The notes beneath the pieces were generated by a model. The model saw only the letters and a program-made list of their open reading frames with translations, did no database searches and was not told the DNA's origin. A DNA stretch of 64,000 nucleotides from assembly GCA_046291695.1 (NCBI GenBank), contig JBKBSO010000008.1, forward strand, positions 62,001-126,000, read 5' to 3'. Positions 26,916 through 34,421 of the stretch are shown here, in pieces. Each line of letters begins with the position of its first letter. Position 1 is the stretch's first letter. The position numbers were made by a program, and so were the translations under genes. The stretch comes from PNNG01 sp046291695. GTDB taxonomy: Bacteria > Bacteroidota > Bacteroidia > UBA7662.

Positions 26916-27874
26916 CCTTCTTGATTGGCAAACAATGCATCTACAAAAGCGATGCGGTCAAAGGGCTGCAAATCATGCATGCCTTCCCCTACACCTATGT
27001 ACTTAACAGGCACTTTAAACTGATCGCTTATTCCTATAACCACCCCCCCCTTCGCTGTACCATCGAGCTTGGTAAGTGCTAGTGCATTTACCTCTGTAGC
27101 CGCTGTAAATTGACGGGCCTGTTCTACCGCGTTTTGACCAGTAGACGCATCAAGCACCAGCAAAACCTCATGCGGTGCTCCGGGTACTACCTTTTGCATC
27201 ACATTGCGGATTTTACTCAACTCGTTCATCAAACCAACCTTGTTGTGCAACCTACCCGCTGTATCAATAACCACTACATCCGCACCCGAAGCCTGGGCCG
27301 ATTTGAGGGTATCAAATGCCACAGAAGCCGGGTCAGAACCCATCTGCTGGGCAACCACCTTTACGCCTACACGCTCTCCCCAAATCTTCAACTGATCGAT
27401 GGCCGCTGCCCTAAACGTATCCGCAGCACCCAACATCACTTGTTTACCTTGCGCTTTAAACTGATAGGCCAATTTTCCAATGGTTGTCGTTTTTCCTACG
27501 CCGTTCACCCCAACTACCATAATTACATAGGGCTTTGGAGCATTACCTAAGTCAAATCCAACATCCCGGGCCCCATGTGCTGCAAGTAAAGCTGCTATCT
27601 CCTCCCGCAATACAGCAGGTAAAGCATCGCTGCTTAATCCCTTTTCACTGGCTACCCGATTTTGAATGTTTCCGATAATTTTAATGGTGGTATCCACCCC
27701 CACATCCGCCCCAATCAGCACTTCCTCGAGCTCATCGAGCATATCGTCGTCAACCCGGCTTTTGCCCGTAATCAAACGTGCCAGCTTCGAAAATACCCCT
27801 TCACGGGTACGTTCCATGCCCTTAACAAGGGCTTCCTTGTTTTTACGATTGCTAAAAAAATCAAAAAATCCCAT
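26912..27874 (-). CDS. ftsY: Signal recognition particle receptor FtsY
   Basis: FtsY is the membrane-associated GTPase that receives SRP-ribosome complexes. The 320-residue form lacks the long acidic A domain of enterobacteria, as usual in this phylum. The N domain covers about 1-95 and the G domain the rest: GVNGVGKTTTIGKLA (G1), DTFRAAAIDQL, VVIDTAGRLHN (G3), TKLDGTAKGG (G4) and the closing KYIGVGEGMHDLQPFD. It heads the ftsY-rimO-bshC operon; a terminator separates it from the ribosomal protein genes upstream. Confidence 0.95.
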   Translation of the reverse strand: MGFFDFFSNRKNKEALVKGMERTREGVFSKLARLITGKSRVDDDMLDELEEVLIGADVGVDTTIKIIGNIQNRVASEKGLSSDALPAVLREEIAALLAAHGARDVGFDLGNAPKPYVIMVVGVNGVGKTTTIGKLAYQFKAQGKQVMLGAADTFRAAAIDQLKIWGERVGVKVVAQQMGSDPASVAFDTLKSAQASGADVVVIDTAGRLHNKVGLMNELSKIRNVMQKVVPGAPHEVLLVLDASTGQNAVEQARQFTAATEVNALALTKLDGTAKGGVVIGISDQFKVPVKYIGVGEGMHDLQPFDRIAFVDALFANQEG

Positions 27875-27891
27875 ATGCGCTTAGTTGAATG

Positions 27892-27926
27892 CAAAAAGGG
27901 CCGTGTCCTGTAGAGGTACGGCCCTG
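27892..27926 (-). terminator. Intrinsic terminator between the rpmB unit and ftsY
   Basis: Read on the minus strand, AGGGCCGT and ACGGCCCT pair around a loop of about 13 bases, followed by TTTTTGC. It lies about 75 bases after the DUF4295 gene stop and should end rpmB-rpmG-DUF4295 transcription before ftsY. The ftsY promoter must then lie between here and 27875 or read through. Confidence 0.75.
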
Positions 27927-28000
27927 TAATATTTCATATTGCCCCATCGGGCCTGATAGCAATTTCCGGAATCAAAACAACCCGGTGCCACCAGAATAGC

Positions 28001-28159
28001 TTATTTACTGAAGAAATCCTTCACGCGGTCGGCAGTGATGAACTCTTCTTTGAAAGTGTACGCATTGGTCTTGTCAGAACGCTTACTGCGAATCACTTTT
28101 ACTATCTTCTCGTTCTCTGAAGCTTGACGCTTCAGGGTAGCCACAACTTTCTTTGCCAT
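28001..28159 (-). CDS. DUF4295 small basic protein, likely ribosome-associated
   Basis: This 52-residue protein (starts MAKKVVATLKRQASENEKIV, ends VKDFFSK) is rich in Lys and Arg and has the sequence of the DUF4295 family, which is confined to Bacteroidota and constantly follows rpmG. It starts one codon after the rpmG stop, in the same unit as bL28 and bL33. I recall that a Bacteroidota-specific ribosomal protein called bL38 was described and believe it may be this family, but I could not check. A structural role in the large subunit is the best inference. Confidence 0.85.
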   Translation of the reverse strand: MAKKVVATLKRQASENEKIVKVIRSKRSDKTNAYTFKEEFITADRVKDFFSK

Positions 28160-28161
28160 GC

Positions 28162-28344
28162 TTACTTAATTTCTTTGTGAACAGTTACACGCTTAAGAAT
28201 GGGGTTAAACTTCTTTAACTCCAAACGCTCAGTCGTATTTTTTTTGTTTTTAGTGGTAATGTATCGTGACGTTCCCGGCATTCCACTTGTTTTGTGCTCG
28301 GTGCACTCCATAATCACCTGCACCCGGTTACCCTTCTTTGCCAT
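28162..28344 (-). CDS. rpmG: 50S ribosomal protein bL33
   Basis: The 60-residue protein matches bL33 over its length: GNRVQVIMECTEHKTSGMPG, YITTKNKKNTTERLELKKFN. It lacks the CxxC pairs of the zinc-binding form and is therefore the zinc-independent type. It follows rpmB by 6 bases and precedes the DUF4295 gene by 2 bases. Confidence 0.97.
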   Translation of the reverse strand: MAKKGNRVQVIMECTEHKTSGMPGTSRYITTKNKKNTTERLELKKFNPILKRVTVHKEIK

Positions 28345-28350
28345 GGTTTA

Positions 28351-28584
28351 TCAGATTTTTCCTTTTTTCAAAAACTTGTTGATGGTGGCGCTGAAACCAT
28401 TCTTGTTGATGGTTTTTATGGCGCTCGTAGACAACTTCAAGGTTACCCACTCCCCTGTTTCAGGAATGTAGAAACGCTTGGTCTGCAGATTCGGATAGAA
28501 CCTGCGCTTCGTCTTGATGTTCGAATGCGATACGTTGTTCCCAACCATCACCTTCTTACCGGTAAGTACACAAACTTTAGACAT
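28351..28584 (-). CDS. rpmB: 50S ribosomal protein bL28
   Basis: The 77-residue protein matches bL28: KVCVLTGKKVMVGNNVSHSN near the N-terminus and RRFYPNLQTKRFYIPETGEW in the middle. Only one cysteine (Cys5) remains, so this is the zinc-free form. It is the first gene of the rpmB-rpmG-DUF4295 unit; a complete Bacteroidota-type promoter lies about 60 bases upstream. Confidence 0.97.
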   Translation of the reverse strand: MSKVCVLTGKKVMVGNNVSHSNIKTKRRFYPNLQTKRFYIPETGEWVTLKLSTSAIKTINKNGFSATINKFLKKGKI

Positions 28585-28645
28585 CTTTTCTGCTCTTTTA
28601 GCTTATTTTTGCAGTGCACATACAATGCCCCGCAAAACGAGAACG

Positions 28646-28676
28646 CAAAGATAAGAGAAGCAAATCAATTCACAAA
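28646..28676 (-). promoter_or_regulatory. Promoter of the rpmB unit
   Basis: On the minus strand TTTG (28676-28673), exactly 19 bases, then TATCTTTG (28653-28646) reproduce the Bacteroidota consensus TTTG-N19-TAnnTTTG in full. The rpmB start is about 60 bases downstream. This is one of the two best promoter matches in the window. Confidence 0.75.
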
Positions 28677-28701
28677 TTAAGTATTTCAATTTTTTAAGAT
28701 T

Positions 28702-29961
28702 ATGTCGTTAGTCCGCCCGCAACTTCTTCCTTTTAACCCGCACATTAAGTCAGAATCAGCCATAACGCTCGAACATGAATACGGGGCCTACAATTATCAT
28801 CCGCTGCCTGTGGTACTCGCAAAAGGAGCCGGATGCCGTGTTTGGGACGCCGAAGGCACTGAATATTACGATTTTCTGTCGGCCTACAGCGCCGTAAATC
28901 AGGGACACTGCCACCCACGCATATTGGCAACACTTATTGAACAAGCCCAACAGATTACCCTTACCTCACGTGCCTTTCATAATAACGTACTTGGTCAATA
29001 TGAACAATTCATGACCTCACTTTTCGGATACCAGCGCCTGCTTCCCATGAATACAGGTGTTGAAGCCGCCGAAACCGCCGTTAAATTGGCTCGCCGCTGG
29101 GGCTACGATAAAAAAGGCATCCCCGAAAATAAAGCGCGTATTGTATTTGTTGAAGGTAATTTCTGGGGCAGATCCATCGGCGCCATCTCTTCTTCCACTG
29201 ATCCAAGCTCACGTAAAGGCTTCGGGCCTTTTGTCCCCGGCTACGACCTAATTCCATATAACGATTTAGAAGCACTTGAAAACATCCTGAAAAACGAGGA
29301 AGTTGCCGCCTTTATGCTCGAACCCATTCAAGGAGAGGCCGGTGTTGTGGTGCCAAATGCTGGTTATTTACAAGAAGTACGAAAGCTGTGTACCACTTAC
29401 AACGTGCTCATGATTGCCGATGAAATTCAAACGGGCATCGGACGAACCGGGAAAATGCTGGCTTGCGAACACGAAGAAGTACGCCCCGACATCCTGGTGC
29501 TGGGCAAAGCACTGGCCGGAGGCGTCCTCCCAGTAAGTGCCGTGCTTTGCGACGACCACATTATGCTCAATATTCAACCCGGAGAACATGGCAGTACCTT
29601 CGGTGGAAACCCCTTGGGCTGTCGCGTGGCCATGACCGCCATGGAAGTACTTATAAACGAAAATATGATTGACAATGCCGATAGACTAGGCCAAAAATTC
29701 CGCAACCAAATGCAGCTTTTGGTCGATAAATACGCCTGTTTAAACCTGGTACGCGGAAAAGGTTTATTGAATGCTGTAGTCATTAACGACAAAGAAAACA
29801 GCAGTACCGCCTGGAATCTATGCATCCGCATGATGGAACTCGGCATGCTGGCCAAACCTACACATGGTAACATCATCCGCTTGGCCCCACCTTTGGTGAT
29901 TACCGAATATGAAATGATGGAATGCTTGAACCGTTTCGAAACTGCCATTTCAGAATTGTAA
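28702..29961 (+). CDS. rocD: Ornithine--oxo-acid aminotransferase
   Basis: The enzyme moves the delta-amino group of ornithine to 2-oxoglutarate, giving glutamate semialdehyde, in arginine/ornithine breakdown or proline supply. The 419-residue class III PLP aminotransferase has LEHEYGAYNYHPLPVVLAKG and LSAYSAVNQGHCHP at the N-terminus, MNTGVEAAETAVKLARRWGY, the PLP aspartate in LMIADEIQTGIGRTG and the Schiff-base lysine in LVLGKALAGGVLPVS. The GAYNYHP and NTGVEA segments are specific to ornithine aminotransferases within the class. It is transcribed divergently from rpmB. Confidence 0.95.
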   Translation: MSLVRPQLLPFNPHIKSESAITLEHEYGAYNYHPLPVVLAKGAGCRVWDAEGTEYYDFLSAYSAVNQGHCHPRILATLIEQAQQITLTSRAFHNNVLGQYEQFMTSLFGYQRLLPMNTGVEAAETAVKLARRWGYDKKGIPENKARIVFVEGNFWGRSIGAISSSTDPSSRKGFGPFVPGYDLIPYNDLEALENILKNEEVAAFMLEPIQGEAGVVVPNAGYLQEVRKLCTTYNVLMIADEIQTGIGRTGKMLACEHEEVRPDILVLGKALAGGVLPVSAVLCDDHIMLNIQPGEHGSTFGGNPLGCRVAMTAMEVLINENMIDNADRLGQKFRNQMQLLVDKYACLNLVRGKGLLNAVVINDKENSSTAWNLCIRMMELGMLAKPTHGNIIRLAPPLVITEYEMMECLNRFETAISEL

Positions 29962-30038
29962 AATCACGACATTTTTTTATCTAATATTTGGAATCTTGTG
30001 ACTTCATTTTATCTTGCATGCACATTAAACATTTTACT

Positions 30039-30452
30039 ATGAAAAAACTATTGTCCCTCGCATTTGTATTACTGCTTAGCAGTCAGCTTTTCGCAACACA
30101 ATCTGCTGATTTCAGTTTCGACGAAGCTGCATTTAACACCGAAATGGCGGAATTGAACCAGCTCGAAACAAGCTTGCTCGCCAATAACTTTAATCTGGAA
30201 AGCAGCGACACCCGCCTGAATAACCAACTAGCAGCACTCAGCCTCAACAGCAACGCCTTTGGCATTGATGATATGGAATGGGGTGCCTTTGCTTGGGGAT
30301 TCTGCTGCTGGCCGATTGGGTTTTTCGTAATCGCAATCAACAGCGGCCGTAGTTCCGATGAAAAACTTTCATTTTGGATTGGCATGGGTGTAAGTGTTAT
30401 CATTAGCGCCATTTCCGCTGCAGCAGGTGCAGGAAGCGCTGCAGGACTATAA
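30039..30452 (+). CDS. Small exported protein with hydrophobic C-terminal segments
   Basis: The 137-residue protein begins with a signal peptide (KKLLSLAFVLLLSSQLFA). Then comes a polar, Asn/Leu/Ser-rich middle (about 25-80) and two hydrophobic segments: GAFAWGFCCWPIGFFVIAIN (with adjacent cysteines) and SFWIGMGVSVIISAISAAAG, ending in an Ala/Gly-rich tail. The start at 30039 fits the signal; ATG 30018 would add 7 residues. It is followed by a hairpin and lies just upstream of the YidD-containing operon. I do not recognise a characterised family; the CCW-P membrane motif is the most distinctive feature. Confidence 0.7.
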   Translation: MKKLLSLAFVLLLSSQLFATQSADFSFDEAAFNTEMAELNQLETSLLANNFNLESSDTRLNNQLAALSLNSNAFGIDDMEWGAFAWGFCCWPIGFFVIAINSGRSSDEKLSFWIGMGVSVIISAISAAAGAGSAAGL

Positions 30453-30468
30453 CCTATTATTCTAAATT

Positions 30469-30505
30469 TCTGAGCGCTGCAGGGACCTGTTCTCCGCAGC
30501 GTTCT
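30469..30505 (+). terminator. Probable terminator before the YidD operon
   Basis: AGCGCTGC and GCAGCGTT pair (one G-T wobble) around a loop of about 17 bases, followed by CTTCATTTT. The U tract is short, so it may be a weak terminator or attenuator between the small exported protein and the next operon. Confidence 0.5.
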
Positions 30506-30518
30506 TCATTTTACGACC

Positions 30519-31205
30519 GTGCAAAAAAGTCTATTCTGGCTATTCATCAGCTGCTTGCCAATTTGCCTGCAAGCGCAATCGTTCACACGTATACGTGCCG
30601 ACTTCTCAGTGAAATCTAAGATAAAGGAAAAGGAAGAAGCCCGACTTGTAATGGGGACTTGTTATTACGACCTAAGCGCTGGCCGTATGGTTTATGAAGT
30701 CAAATTCCCCAGCAAACAAATCTGGATATTTACCGACTCTTTGCAGTATATCATTAGAAACGATAGCCTAATTGAAACGCTTCCCGGAAGTATGCGACCG
30801 GAATTAAGCGTATTTCACCTAAGCCTGAAACAGGAGCTTAGTCATTATGGACTCAAAAATAGTGCATTTAAAGCTACGGAAGTAAAAGTCGATAACGGTA
30901 TGGTTATCACCCGTTGGGAGCCACCTGCCAAGAATAAAAACATAGGTAAACTGGCAACCAGCGTGAAAGATAAACAACTCGAAGGCGTGGTATTTTACCA
31001 CCCTAAAGGACATATTTTACGCAAGCAGTTTTTCAGAAAATACCAAAGCATTGGTGGTTTACGCATTCCAACCGAAGTTATCGACATCACCTACGACATC
31101 GAAAGAGAAATATGGCAGCAAACCTCATACTCCAAAATTGTAGTCAATGAACAAAGCAATTTGGGCCTGTATCATTACAAGCCTTTGCATGGGATTATCC
31201 GCTAA
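30519..31205 (+). CDS. LolA-like periplasmic protein
   Basis: The 228-residue protein starts at a GTG and has a signal peptide (KSLFWLFISCLPICLQAQ). The rest is predicted all-beta, with patterns of the LolA/LolB lipoprotein-carrier fold: FTRIRADFSVKSKIKEKEEA, MVYEVKFPSKQIWIFTDSLQ and GLRIPTEVIDITYDIEREIW. LolA proteins ferry lipoproteins or lipids across the periplasm. It heads a four-gene run in which every junction overlaps: its last 59 bases overlap the YidD gene. The fold call is by eye, and DUF-type outer-membrane lipoprotein-sorting families are alternatives. Confidence 0.6.
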   Translation: MQKSLFWLFISCLPICLQAQSFTRIRADFSVKSKIKEKEEARLVMGTCYYDLSAGRMVYEVKFPSKQIWIFTDSLQYIIRNDSLIETLPGSMRPELSVFHLSLKQELSHYGLKNSAFKATEVKVDNGMVITRWEPPAKNKNIGKLATSVKDKQLEGVVFYHPKGHILRKQFFRKYQSIGGLRIPTEVIDITYDIEREIWQQTSYSKIVVNEQSNLGLYHYKPLHGIIR

Positions 31206-31560
31206 AGCCCAACCCGCAGCAGAGCTTGCTTACACCAGAGCGCATGTTTTTGCGCAAAACGTTAGAGCTGAGCGCTTTCAGTTCGATTGGAACCGATCGA
31301 ATGAAATTGATTTTTTAACCAGTTTCAGCTTTGTTTTTTACAAGCGGTACATTTCATCGCAAGATGCCATCAGCTGTACCTTTGAGCCCAGCTGTTCGGT
31401 ATTTGGCTTACACGCAGTTCGGCATCATGGCCTGGTGATAGGCAGCATGGCCACTTTCGATCGGCTAGCTCGCTGCCACGGCTGGAACCGCAATTACTAC
31501 AGTATACATCCCACAACCCAACTCAATTACGACCCCATCGATGCGGTACCTGCTCATTAA
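31147..31560 (+). CDS. YidD domain protein with N-terminal signal sequence
   Basis: YidD is a small protein that assists YidC-dependent membrane insertion. The C-terminal two thirds carry its signatures: FYKRYISSQDAISCTFEPSC, SVFGLHAVRHHG, RLARCHGWN and a final DPIDAVP, with the three conserved cysteines present. Unusually, the first 22 residues look like a cleavable export signal (WACIITSLCMGLSAKAQ) and about 45 extra residues precede the domain, so the protein has 137 residues against roughly 70-100 for typical YidD. The gene overlaps both neighbours and is far from yidC (15.8 kb). Confidence 0.8.
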   Translation: MNKAIWACIITSLCMGLSAKAQPAAELAYTRAHVFAQNVRAERFQFDWNRSNEIDFLTSFSFVFYKRYISSQDAISCTFEPSCSVFGLHAVRHHGLVIGSMATFDRLARCHGWNRNYYSIHPTTQLNYDPIDAVPAH

Positions 31561-32368
31561 GCTTTTCCTATTGCTGGTCATGCTGAACAACACATCAGCA
31601 CAGCAAAACGACAAATCTGATTTTGCCTTTGCCAAATACCTGTTTGAAACAGGCCAATACGAACTAGCTAGCTTAGAACTCGAGCGGCAACTTTTTCGAA
31701 ATGTCCAAGATTTTGAAGTACGCATGCTCTTAATTAAAACGTACCGATTTGCAGATAGACACCTGGCAGCACGCAAATTGGCCGATACTCCCCTTCCGCA
31801 TACAACTATTAACCAACAGTTCGAATTATGGCAGGCCTATATAAACAGCTGTTTGTATTTAAAAGATTTTGTTGCCATAAGAAACAGCCTAGCGCAGCAT
31901 ACATCCTTTCGGAGTCTCACACCTTACGAAAGCTACAAGCAAAACCTTGAATCAGGTCTCAACCTATTGGAGGCCACAAAAAACCAAAAACTACAACTAC
32001 CCGCTATGGGAACGGATGCTTTTTTAGTCCAACAATTCGAGATCTGGAACAACAGCAAACGAAAATCACCCGTCTTGGCAGCTGGATTTTCTACCCTACT
32101 GCCCGGAAGTGGAAAAGTTTATGCCGGCGCTTGGAAAGACGGATTAATTGCATTCCTATTTGTAGGAGCAAATGCCTATAGCAGCTACCGCGGCTTTTCC
32201 AATCAAGGGATTAGAAGCCCTTATGGCTGGATATTCGGCAGCCTTACCGCAGGCTTTTACCTGGGCAATATCTATGGTAGCCATCGACAAGCACGTAAAC
32301 ACAATCATTTACTCGAAAAAAGCATTAAAGACCGTGCGTATAACCGTTTGCTTGATTTGCATCCTTAG
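31541..32368 (+). CDS. TPR-like protein with C-terminal membrane domain (first paralogue)
   Basis: The 275-residue protein has a signal peptide (LLIKLFLLLVMLNNTSAQ) and a helical, TPR-like region (about 25-165) with FAFAKYLFETGQYELASLEL and later helices. A hydrophobic C-terminal domain (about 180-250) follows with SPVLAAGFSTLLPGSGKVYA and YGWIFGSLTAGFYLGNIYG. The LPGSGxxYAG motif is shared with the next gene product and resembles the DUF5683 / TM2-like membrane proteins. It overlaps the YidD gene by 20 bases and the next gene by 35. A role in envelope assembly is inferred only from these neighbours. Confidence 0.6.
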   Translation: MRYLLIKLFLLLVMLNNTSAQQNDKSDFAFAKYLFETGQYELASLELERQLFRNVQDFEVRMLLIKTYRFADRHLAARKLADTPLPHTTINQQFELWQAYINSCLYLKDFVAIRNSLAQHTSFRSLTPYESYKQNLESGLNLLEATKNQKLQLPAMGTDAFLVQQFEIWNNSKRKSPVLAAGFSTLLPGSGKVYAGAWKDGLIAFLFVGANAYSSYRGFSNQGIRSPYGWIFGSLTAGFYLGNIYGSHRQARKHNHLLEKSIKDRAYNRLLDLHP

Positions 32369-33164
32369 CCTCCATCAGCTACAAGCGCAGCCACCACCTG
32401 CTTTGAAACAAGCAGAAGCTGCATTTGAAGCAGGCTTATTTCCGCTGGCCTTGTACGAGTACAATCGTATGGCCTTTGAATTATTGCCACAAGTCGATGT
32501 CCATTTGCACATGCAAATCGGGAGATGTCACCTGGCCCAGACGAACTACCAAACGGCTGCTGCCTTTTTCGATCAGGCATATTTCGCAACAGAAATTGAT
32601 TCCATCAAAATGGAGGCAGCACTCTACAAAACCAGGGCCTTAATTGCAGAACAACAATTCGCGCTAGCACTCAGCGAGCTATTAAGCCTCAAACATGGCG
32701 ATTTAAATAAACAACAGGAATGGAGTTATCACTTCTATCGCGCATTATGCCATTACCAAATGGGGCAATTTGAGGACGCCCGCAACGAATGGTTGTTTTG
32801 CACAACCGATAGTGTCGCCCTTGAACAGGCATTCCTTCCAGCAAAAAAATTCCATCGCCCTAATTCCACTTCCGCTATGCTCATGAGCGCATTGCTGCCC
32901 GGAAGTGGGCAATTGTACGCCGGCGAATATCGCGAAGCTACTAATTCGTTCCTAATCAATGGCTTTTTCATTTTCTATGGAATACGTGTCGCCAGTCGGT
33001 TAAGCCCTCTCGATGCCCTGATTGGTGTAGCCCCATGGTTCCAACGTTATCACGCAGGTGGCTACAATAAAGCCTCACTCCTAGCCTACAACAAAATGCT
33101 CGAAAACCGAAAGGCGTATCTCTCTGAAATTTTTCACATCATCGAAAATAGCCCAAGTTTATAA
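32334..33164 (+). CDS. TPR-like protein with C-terminal membrane domain (second paralogue)
   Basis: No ATG fits; a GTG at 32334 gives a signal peptide (RITVCLICILSLHQLQAQ) and a 276-residue protein almost the same length as its upstream neighbour. The TPR-like part has LKQAEAAFEAGLFPLALYEY and MQIGRCHLAQTNYQTAAAFF, and the C-terminal domain has AMLMSALLPGSGQLYAGEYR followed by two hydrophobic helices. The shared plan and the LPGSG-YAG motif show that the two genes arose by duplication. It is the last gene of the YidD operon; a terminator at 33178 belongs mainly to the opposite strand but may serve both. Confidence 0.6.
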   Translation: MRITVCLICILSLHQLQAQPPPALKQAEAAFEAGLFPLALYEYNRMAFELLPQVDVHLHMQIGRCHLAQTNYQTAAAFFDQAYFATEIDSIKMEAALYKTRALIAEQQFALALSELLSLKHGDLNKQQEWSYHFYRALCHYQMGQFEDARNEWLFCTTDSVALEQAFLPAKKFHRPNSTSAMLMSALLPGSGQLYAGEYREATNSFLINGFFIFYGIRVASRLSPLDALIGVAPWFQRYHAGGYNKASLLAYNKMLENRKAYLSEIFHIIENSPSL

Positions 33165-33176
33165 GTCTTAGCACTT

Positions 33177-33214
33177 CAAAAAAAAAATCCCGGCTAACAG
33201 CAGTTAACCGGGAT
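33177..33214 (-). terminator. Terminator of the thrS-infC-rplT operon
   Basis: TCCCGG(T/C)TAAC and GTTAGCCGGGA pair on the minus strand, followed by ten or so T. It lies 21 bases after the rplT stop. On the plus strand the hairpin lacks a T tract but could still help end the convergent YidD operon. Confidence 0.85.
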
Positions 33215-33234
33215 CAGTGTAAGTAACAATCGCT

Positions 33235-33579
33235 TTAGTTGAGTTCTTTCACAACAGCTTTAAACGCTTCGGGATGATTCATGGCCAAATCAGCCAATAC
33301 CTTACGGTTAAGCCCGATTTCGGTCTTTCCCATTTTACCCATGAATTGTGAATAGCTCATTCCCTCCTGACGGGCTGCGGCGTTAATACGGGCAATCCAA
33401 AGGGTACGGAAGTGACGCTTTTTAGCTTTACGGTCGCGATAGGCATAACCTAAAGCCTTTTCAACGGCGTTTTTGGCAACTGTCCATACGGTTGAACGTG
33501 TGGTGAAGTAGCCCTTGGCCATCTTCATAACTTTCTTGCGGCGTGCGCGCGATGCTACGTGGTTTACTGATCTTGGCAT
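33235..33579 (-). CDS. rplT: 50S ribosomal protein bL20
   Basis: The 114-residue protein matches bL20 from end to end (PRSVNHVASRARRKKVMKMA, KRHFRTLWIARINAAARQEG, NRKVLADLAMNHPEAFKAVV). It is the last gene of the thrS-infC-rpmI-rplT operon and, as in other bacteria, may regulate the operon by binding its mRNA. Confidence 0.97.
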   Translation of the reverse strand: MPRSVNHVASRARRKKVMKMAKGYFTTRSTVWTVAKNAVEKALGYAYRDRKAKKRHFRTLWIARINAAARQEGMSYSQFMGKMGKTEIGLNRKVLADLAMNHPEAFKAVVKELN

Positions 33580-33624
33580 AGCTTTACAATTTTGTCAGTG
33601 GTCGTGAAACGCTTTAGAACTGAC

Positions 33625-33825
33625 TTATTTTCCAATAGTTAAAAGTTTCTTAATGAGCGATTCGTTGGTAGTATCCACCAAACCGGTTTTGGTTAAACGA
33701 CGCTTCTGTTTAGTCGTCATCTTCGTGAGAATGTGACGCTTATAGGCGTGCTTCCTTTTGATTTTTCCTGATCCGGTAAGAGTAAATCTCTTTTTGGCAC
33801 CGGAGTGGGTTTTCATTTTAGGCAT
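33625..33825 (-). CDS. rpmI: 50S ribosomal protein bL35
   Basis: This 66-residue basic protein matches bL35 (MKTHSGAKKRFTLTGSGKIK, KRHILTKMTTKQKRRLTKTG). It lies between infC (20 bases away) and rplT (45 bases away), the universal order for these genes. Confidence 0.96.
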   Translation of the reverse strand: MPKMKTHSGAKKRFTLTGSGKIKRKHAYKRHILTKMTTKQKRRLTKTGLVDTTNESLIKKLLTIGK

Positions 33826-33845
33826 CGTATTCTTGTTTAATTATG

Positions 33846-34403
33846 TTATTTCGTTTTGACTGATTTCGGCGCGATGGAGATAAACATACGTTTACCTTCC
33901 AACTTGGGCAGGCTTTCTACCTTACCTAATTCTTCCAATTCTTGCGCAAAGGTAAGCAATAATAGTTCACCTCGCTCCTTGAAGACAATTGCGCGTCCCC
34001 GGAAATGCACATAAGCCTTTACTTTTGCACCCTCTTCCAAGAATTTCTTCGCATGCTTCAGCTTAAACTGAAAGTCATGATCATCGGTATTCGGACCAAA
34101 GCGAATTTCTTTGATAACCGTTTTCACGGTATTCGCTTTGATTTCCTTTTCCCGCTTCTTTTTTTCGTACAGATACTTGCTATAGTCGGTAATGCGACAA
34201 ACCGGAGGTTTGGCATTTTCGGTGATGAGTACCAGGTCTAACTCCAGTTCATCAGCAAGTTTTAAAGCTTTGGCAATGGGATAAACGCCATTTTCTACGT
34301 TTTCACCTACAAGCCGCACTTCAGGATAGTTGATGTTCTCGTTGATAGGATCAACGGGCTTCTCTCTTCTGAAGCGTGGATTCGCCGAATGCTGCTGTGC
34401 GAT
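33846..34403 (-). CDS. infC: Translation initiation factor IF-3, with a non-ATG start
   Basis: IF-3 checks start codon choice on the 30S subunit. The N-domain begins PVDPINENINYPEVRLVGEN and the C-domain has KTVIKEIRFGPNTDDHDFQF and KVKAYVHFRGR. Between the thrS stop (34424-34422) and the conserved INENI segment no ATG, GTG or TTG occurs in frame. A perfect AAGGAGG lies at 34416-34410; six bases later is ATC (34403), giving MAQQHSANPRF and 185 residues. An ATT at 34409 touches the AGGAGG and has no spacing. A rare start codon is a known device for IF-3 autocontrol (AUU in E. coli). A GTG at 34319 would delete the N-terminal strand. Confidence 0.9.
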   Translation of the reverse strand: MAQQHSANPRFRREKPVDPINENINYPEVRLVGENVENGVYPIAKALKLADELELDLVLITENAKPPVCRITDYSKYLYEKKKREKEIKANTVKTVIKEIRFGPNTDDHDFQFKLKHAKKFLEEGAKVKAYVHFRGRAIVFKERGELLLLTFAQELEELGKVESLPKLEGKRMFISIAPKSVKTK

Positions 34404-34409
34404 AGTAAT

Positions 34410-34416
34410 CCTCCTT
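34410..34416 (-). promoter_or_regulatory. Strong Shine-Dalgarno sequence before infC
   Basis: AAGGAGG on the minus strand is complementary to the 3' end of 16S rRNA and lies 6 bases before the proposed ATC start of infC. Such strong sites are exceptional in Bacteroidota, where the anti-SD is largely masked, and none of the neighbouring genes has one. It decides the start choice for infC. Confidence 0.75.
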
Positions 34417-34421
34417 TTTAT

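Noticed and set aside
28604..28611. TATTTTTG as a promoter for rocD
   Set aside because: It lies 90 bases from the start, has no TTTG element 19 bases upstream, and overlaps the leader of the divergent rpmB unit.
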